This document shows, in pieces, positions 57,577-64,000 of a stretch of DNA of 64,000 nucleotides. The stretch lies in NCBI GenBank assembly GCA_963693365.1, contig CAVNZM010000004.1, positions 62,001 through 126,000 of the forward strand. Reading direction: 5' to 3'. Each line of letters starts with the position of its first letter. Within the stretch, counting starts at the first letter, position 1. A model generated the notes under the pieces. The model was not told where the DNA came from, made no database searches, and was given only the letters and a program-made list of their open reading frames with translations. Source of the DNA: Amoebidium appalachense (Eukaryota > Ichthyosporea). Made by a program: the position numbers and the translations under genes.

Positions 57577-59083
57577 CCCCATCCCTCCTCCTCCCCTTCC
57601 CCCTCCCTCCCTCTCAGTTTCTCTCTCCCTCCATATCTCGCCCCTACCCCCCAGCATACATATCCCCGGTAACACCTTGTCTTAAAGTCTGCACACAAAG
57701 ATTTCTAATCGAATGGTCTTCAATGGCTGCTCCTTGCTTGGCCTTCCAGTCAACCCCCACTCCGGGGGCCCCCCTTCCCCCCTCACCATTCTCTCCTTCC
57801 CCACACACGTACACAATCACAAGTGTGATTTCAATAGCTGAATAAGACGCCGAACAAATGAAGGGGTCCGCCACATGACACCTCAACATCCACTCACTAG
57901 CGCACAAATTTAAATCTCGCGCTGTGCCCCAGTTTGTTCACACAGCATACTATACCGGTGCACACAAAACACAAAACGCATGACTGTGTGCAAGGCCTTT
58001 GGCTTCAGGCACTTAGACTTTCAGGGGGTACATTACACTCAAGCCAGGACACATGCATGTGCATGTCGATCATGCGGCACTCCAATTGCACATGCACACA
58101 TGTCCACACGCACATTCGCACACACACATGCGCGGAACTCAGCACACATGTAAACACACGCGCGCGCGCACACAGTCACGCAGTGCCACAAACCACTAAT
58201 GCACGCTGGGCATCATGGAGTTATGAGCCACGCCATGCACATCACATCGGCTTGTACTTGCATACACTATCTCTTTAGTACATGTACACTGCTCTTTAAT
58301 GATTCCTCCTCGTCCAGTCTTGCCCAACATCACGTCCTACGAATATCCACCCAACTCCTAAGAATCACACCCGATTCGTATCAAACACAAAATGGTCACA
58401 AGCCGATTTTCTAACTTACACTGAAGAGGGAAAAGCAGTGTTTCTTTGTGAATCCGAAGGTTGCTTGCTATTTGTGAGAAAAGGAAAGATCTTTGGATTG
58501 TATCTTGTGCTACCATGTAATACCATCGATAGGCCTACATTGAACTTGTCATCCTAACGACTGCTAACCCTTCATGATCCCCAACCTCCTCCACCCATCC
58601 CTCCCCGACCGCCACCCCCTCCCTCCTCCCCAACCACCCATCCCTCCCCAACCACCGCCCCTGCCTCCCCAACCACCGCCCCTGCCTCCCCAACCACCGC
58701 CCCTGCCTCCCCACCAACCACCGCCCCTGCCTCCCCACCCACCACCACCCATCCCTCCCCAACCACCCATCCCTCCCCAACCACCGCCCCTGCCTCCCCA
58801 CCCACCACCACCCATCCCTCCCCACCCTCCCCCACGTCCCCCCATTCCACCCCCACTTCCTCCCCATCCACCTCCGCGTCCCCCCCCCCTCCTCCACCTC
58901 TCGGGCCTCCACCGGATTCGCCCTGACGCCTTGCAAGTTGGTGATAGCCAATCTCGCTCTGGGAGGGGAGGGTCTGTGTAAGTGAACGTGCGGTGGGTGT
59001 AATGGATGGACAGCGGTCACATGGTTTCTCACCATAGGCTATAGTAGGCTCTTCAAATGTTTTTTCGATGTGTTCTTTTTTTT

Positions 59084-59126
<43 letters not shown>

Positions 59127-59420
59127 AACACAAAGCTCGAGTAAGCCTTGCATACTGTGCACCAACCGAGGGCAATGAAATTTACTTACAAACTCAAAGA
59201 CTTCCAAAATCTTTTAATATGTGCCAGATGGGAAATAAAGAAATTTACTTGCACCCAAATTGAAGTGGCACTGTTTGATCTTGGGGAAAAAAACTCCACA
59301 TTAATATGTAATAGCCACTAGTGGCAGGCAGTAAACGGGCGACAGGACCGTCATGATGCACATGCAGCAGTGAAGTGAGTTGGATGCATACAGACTTGAA
59401 ACAAAAGCATGTGTGTGCAT

Positions 59421-59451
<31 letters not shown>

Positions 59452-59566
59452 GAGCTCCTCCTCCCCTCCCCGGCCCCTCCCCCCACCGTGACCTACCTCG
59501 AGCAACATCACCCACACACACACACGCGTGCACACACACACATACAACTTGAACACACCCACTCAC
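57577..59566. other. Intergenic, repeats
   Basis: No gene recognised. Contains CA-rich stretches (58.05-58.17 kb), a C-rich minisatellite (58570-58900) built on CCAACCACCGCCCCTGCCTCC-like 21-bp units, poly-T plus poly-G (59078-59126) and poly-C (59421-59449). A minus-strand open stretch ending at a stop at 59245 could be the second exon of the secreted-protein gene. Confidence 0.55.
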
Positions 59567-59755
59567 CATGTCCACGCCCTCTCCCTCTGCGTCTCTTGCA
59601 GCCAGCACGTGCGCGTCGTCCAGCGCCCACGTGTCGTCACTGTACGTGTGGTCACGTGCCGCCACCTCGTGCCCCGCATCGGCCATGGGCACGGCCACCC
59701 CAACGGCCAGCGCCGCCAGCGCAAGGCCCAGCGCAATGCACAGCAGAAGACGCAT
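59567..59755 (-). CDS. Small secreted protein, first exon
   Basis: The ATG is at 59755-59753. The 63 codons begin with a classic signal peptide (MRLLLCIALGLALAALAVGVAVPMADA), then acidic sequence (HTYSDDTWALDDAHVLAARDAEG). The exon ends at a strong GTGAGT donor (59566). A TATA box at 59878-59885 supports the start. One possible second exon (frame 0, from about 59400 down to a TAA at 59245, SVCIQLTSLLHVHHDG...) would give a product of about 112 residues, but the acceptor is uncertain. Function unknown. Confidence 0.55.
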
Positions 59756-59877
59756 GGTTGTAGGTGATGGGTTGGAGAAGAAGGGAAGGTGTTGTGGTGG
59801 CTGTCTGGGTTGAACTGTGTGCGGCCGTGTTTGCCGATGCACTTCAGGCTGGTTGTGTTTCTGTTGGTCCGGGCCAT

Positions 59878-59885
59878 CTTTTTAT
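59878..59885 (-). promoter_or_regulatory. TATA box
   Basis: TATAAAAA read on the minus strand, about 125 bp upstream of the ATG at 59755. Confidence 0.5.
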
Positions 59886-59886
59886 A

Positions 59887-61148
59887 CGCTTGGCTGTGAC
59901 AGGTGGGCCCACGGCCAGATCACCTGGCAGGCCCCATCTATAATTAGACCGTGCACAGCATTGCACGTGTACTGCCCCAGGGCCATCTTTGGCCATCTAC
60001 AGTACCTGTTCCATGCTGATTGGGTGGTGCCTGAATTGGCAAATGGAGCCAGTAGACCACGTGAATATGCCGGCCAATAGAAGGCTTCCGGGTGTCATGC
60101 CACCATGCCCACTGATAAGGCCCTCACGTGTCGTTAGATCATCAACACTAAACACGGGACATGCATCGGTCACAACTTCAGGCTATCGAATTCCACGTGT
60201 TTAATACACACACACACACACGCACACACACACACGTACACATACACACGGTGACGGCACGTGTTGTTCTTTAGACAAGATAATGTTATAGCAAAGACAA
60301 AACTTAACGAACCCTTCACCCGGAAAGATTTCCACAACCTCCTTATAAATATTCGGTATCTTCTGTAAACATGGTTGTGTATATTGTCGGACAGACTACG
60401 GGAGTCGCGCCCTGTAGTTAGTCGCGCTTACTGACCAATCAAAATGGTTGGTCGGGAAGCAGCGGCGTTGTCCCACAATCGCACGGCGAACTCGGCAGTA
60501 TCAGCCAGATCCAATCAGTTGGGAACATGCCTGGACTCGAATCGATGAGTGCCGAGGATAAGATCCCATCTCAAGATTGATCAGATCCCATATTGCACAA
60601 TCAGCCTTTGTTTACATTCCAGGTGAGCCTATAGTTCTAGGATGAACTACAGGAAAAAAGAAAAAAATGTGTATTCCTGGTTTCTTTTCTAATCAGTTCT
60701 TTTTCTTTTTTTTTTTTTGGCAGACATTTTCTGGCCCTCTCTTTTAGCATTTAGTAAGTATGTAATATTTCTGGCCCTCTCTTTTAGCATTTAGTAAGTA
60801 TGTAATATGTTTCAAATGATAATTGCCGTGGTTGTTCCTTCTCATTTTAATACTGTACTGGTTGTAATACTGGTTGCACAACAAACGTGTACAAATGTTC
60901 TCCTGAATCAACTCTATGTTTCAACTCAAATATTAATAGAAGTAATACAATACCCCTCCCCCGATCCCCCCCCCCCCCCTGTCTCCCCCTCCCCCCCCCC
61001 TCCCCCCCCCCCCCCCCCCCCCCCCCCGCCATATGCCCCCCCCCCCCCCGGGCCCCCTGCCCCATCCCAGCCTCACACATAAACACACACGCACACACAC
61101 ACACGCGCACACGCACGCACACACACACACACACGCACGCACACACGT

Positions 61149-61198
<50 letters not shown>

Positions 61199-61484
61199 TG
61201 ACACAGAGCGGCGCTGTCCTGGGCACACACCCGCTCACTAAAATATGTTCATTGCCTGTGCATTGGTTGAACATGCACAGGACACGGCCGATAGCGTGCA
61301 GCGGACACGTGCACATGTAGTGTCTCCATGCAGAATTAGAAGGCAGCAGCTCGGACTGACCATACAAGGTGGCAGGGTATAATTATGGTGCGCATGTGGG
61401 AGTCGGGTGCATATGTGTACGTTGGCGCCTCTGACCCAGGAGAAGCATATTACTATCTTGAGGATGAATCGAGGAAAAACGGAT

Positions 61485-61515
<31 letters not shown>

Positions 61516-62163
61516 AACCTCGGGTCGGGGCTGAGGAGCTCGAGGGAGTGAGGTTTAAAAGGGAGGGAGGTCTCGGAGGGGAGAGACGGACAGGCCAAAG
61601 GGGGGGGGGGGGGGTAAGGGGGGGAGGGGGGGAAGGGGAGTGGGAGGGTGGGGGGGGCCCGGGTGAGTCCTAGCTAGGAGTAAGGAAGGGAGGGCGGGGA
61701 AGAGATGGGAAAGGAGGGCGGGGGGAGGGGGGGGGGAGGGAGGTGTGAGGGGGGAGGGGGGGGGGGGGGGATCCCGGGTCGGGGCTGAGGAGCTCGAGGG
61801 AGTGAGGTTTAAAAGGGAGGGAGGTCTCGGAGGGGAGAGACGGACAGGCCAAAGGGGGGGGGGGGGTAAGGGGGGAGGGGGGGGAAGGGGAGTGGGAGGG
61901 TGGGGGGGGGGCCCGGGTGAGTCCTAGCTAGGAGTAAGGAAGGGAGGGCGGGGAAGAGATGGGAAAGGAGGGGGGGGGGGAGGGGGGGGGGAGGGAGGTG
62001 TGAGGGGGGAGGGGGGGGGGGGGGGGTGTGAGGGGGGAGGGGGAGGGGGAAGGGAACAAATTCAAAGGGTGGGTGGGTGGGTGGGGAGGGGGGGGGGGGG
62101 GGGGGGGGGAAGAGGGGGAGGAGTCGGTGGAAGAGAGAAAAGGGGGTAAGGAGGGGGGATCGG

Positions 62164-62196
<33 letters not shown>

Positions 62197-62887
62197 CTGC
62201 CAGCTGAACCTTGTTCACATAAAGTTGTTTAAATGATTGATTTCCGGTTGGACATTGCACCACAACCCCTGAACTATAAGCAGAACTGCAGGCAATGCAT
62301 CTGTTCAGGATACAAGCATGTATTGAAACACCACTAACATCATACCATACATGTCAAACCTTCGGCCAATAAGAAATAATCTTGTTGCTCACAGCTCTCC
62401 ACATAGATGCTTCCTTGGGGTATGTAGACCACCACTATCTGCTATAGTAATACACCAGTCACCATACACGACCATCTACTCAATACGTACCTGCAGCGAA
62501 TGAGGCACCATTAATCTTTTTCCAATCGGGCATTTGTTGTCATCCTACATGTACGTGCTCATATAGTCATTATCTGATAGTTTCCTGCTGTCTTCACATA
62601 TGTATTTGGAAGCATTATAAGTACACCCTTCACTATTATTCACCACGCCCCACCCTTCGTATCATAACTCTCACAACTTATCTTCTACTGCCATCGCAAG
62701 GCATCTTTGTTTATCCAATGCTTGAACTCACCACTCAGCACACCTCCGCATCCACAACAGATGGAGTGTTCCTACACACATGTACACACAAACATGCACA
62801 CAAGCACACAGGAGCACATGTACACACAGACCCACAACTAGGGCCTGGCCCTTCCTGAGTATCTGCAGGCAGGCACATGGCGGGGAC
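59887..62887. other. Intergenic, repeat-rich
   Basis: Short (CA)n at 60203-60250. A direct tandem duplication of about 42 bp (TTCTGGCCCTCTC...) covers 60726-60810. Poly-C plus (CA)n cover 60951-61196, and G-rich duplications 61486-62190. 62.2-62.88 kb has no recognised gene and probably contains the 3' UTR of the minus-strand kinase. Confidence 0.55.
61486..62190. repeat. G-rich region with a 254-bp tandem duplication
   Basis: The block starting CGGGTCGGGGCTGAGG at 61521 recurs at 61775, including GTGAGTCCTAGCTAGGAG and GGGAAGAGATGGGAAAGG. The rest is G runs. Confidence 0.88.
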
Positions 62888-63962
<1,075 letters not shown>

Positions 63963-64000
63963 CTGCACCCACATATATCAGTGGCCACACATGAGGTGTG

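Overview
The window is nuclear DNA of a eukaryote, probably a microbe. Host genes are split by short GT-AG introns, the code is standard, and there are TATA boxes and CCAAT boxes but no bacterial-style operons. Introns and intergenic DNA are crowded with (CA)n microsatellites and long pure G or C runs. I cannot name the species.

Left host region (1-17.8 kb): a plus-strand gene with about 23 recognisable exons (618-10431) encodes a type I membrane protein. Its ectodomain resembles gametolysin/M6-type metalloproteases, followed by an EGF-like module, one membrane helix and a cytoplasmic tail. A second plus-strand gene (12346-16534) fits four phase-consistent exons and encodes a 797-residue protein that I do not recognise.

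Centre (17,802-57,571): this entire 39.8 kb block is one Ty1/copia retrotransposon with 99%-like LTRs, a CTCCC target duplication, a copia-type primer site and a polypurine tract. It was opened by later insertions. In order these are: a 3.5 kb coding-poor LTR element on the minus strand (TSD AACCG); a solo LTR (TSD TATTT); a second LTR of the same family in opposite orientation; a 13.5 kb element with 34-bp terminal inverted repeats that has no recognisable transposase and itself carries a LINE and a 185-bp satellite array; and a nearly intact Ty3/gypsy element (TSD GTGTC). The gypsy integrase is in turn interrupted by a DIRS/PAT-type tyrosine-recombinase retrotransposon with split direct repeats. 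Removing the guests leaves about 6.7 kb of copia, a normal full length. All copia coding pieces fall in order (gag, zinc knuckle, protease, integrase, RT, RNase H), although gag also contains an internal inversion.

Right host region (57.6-64 kb): repeats and G-rich duplications surround the first exon of a small secreted-protein gene on the minus strand (59567-59755, TATA box upstream) and the last two exons of a PKA-like AGC kinase on the minus strand (62888-63962).

The most interesting items are the 13.5 kb TIR element, the precise nesting with readable target sites, and the DIRS-like element whose internal B1/A2 junction shares 11 bp with its target.
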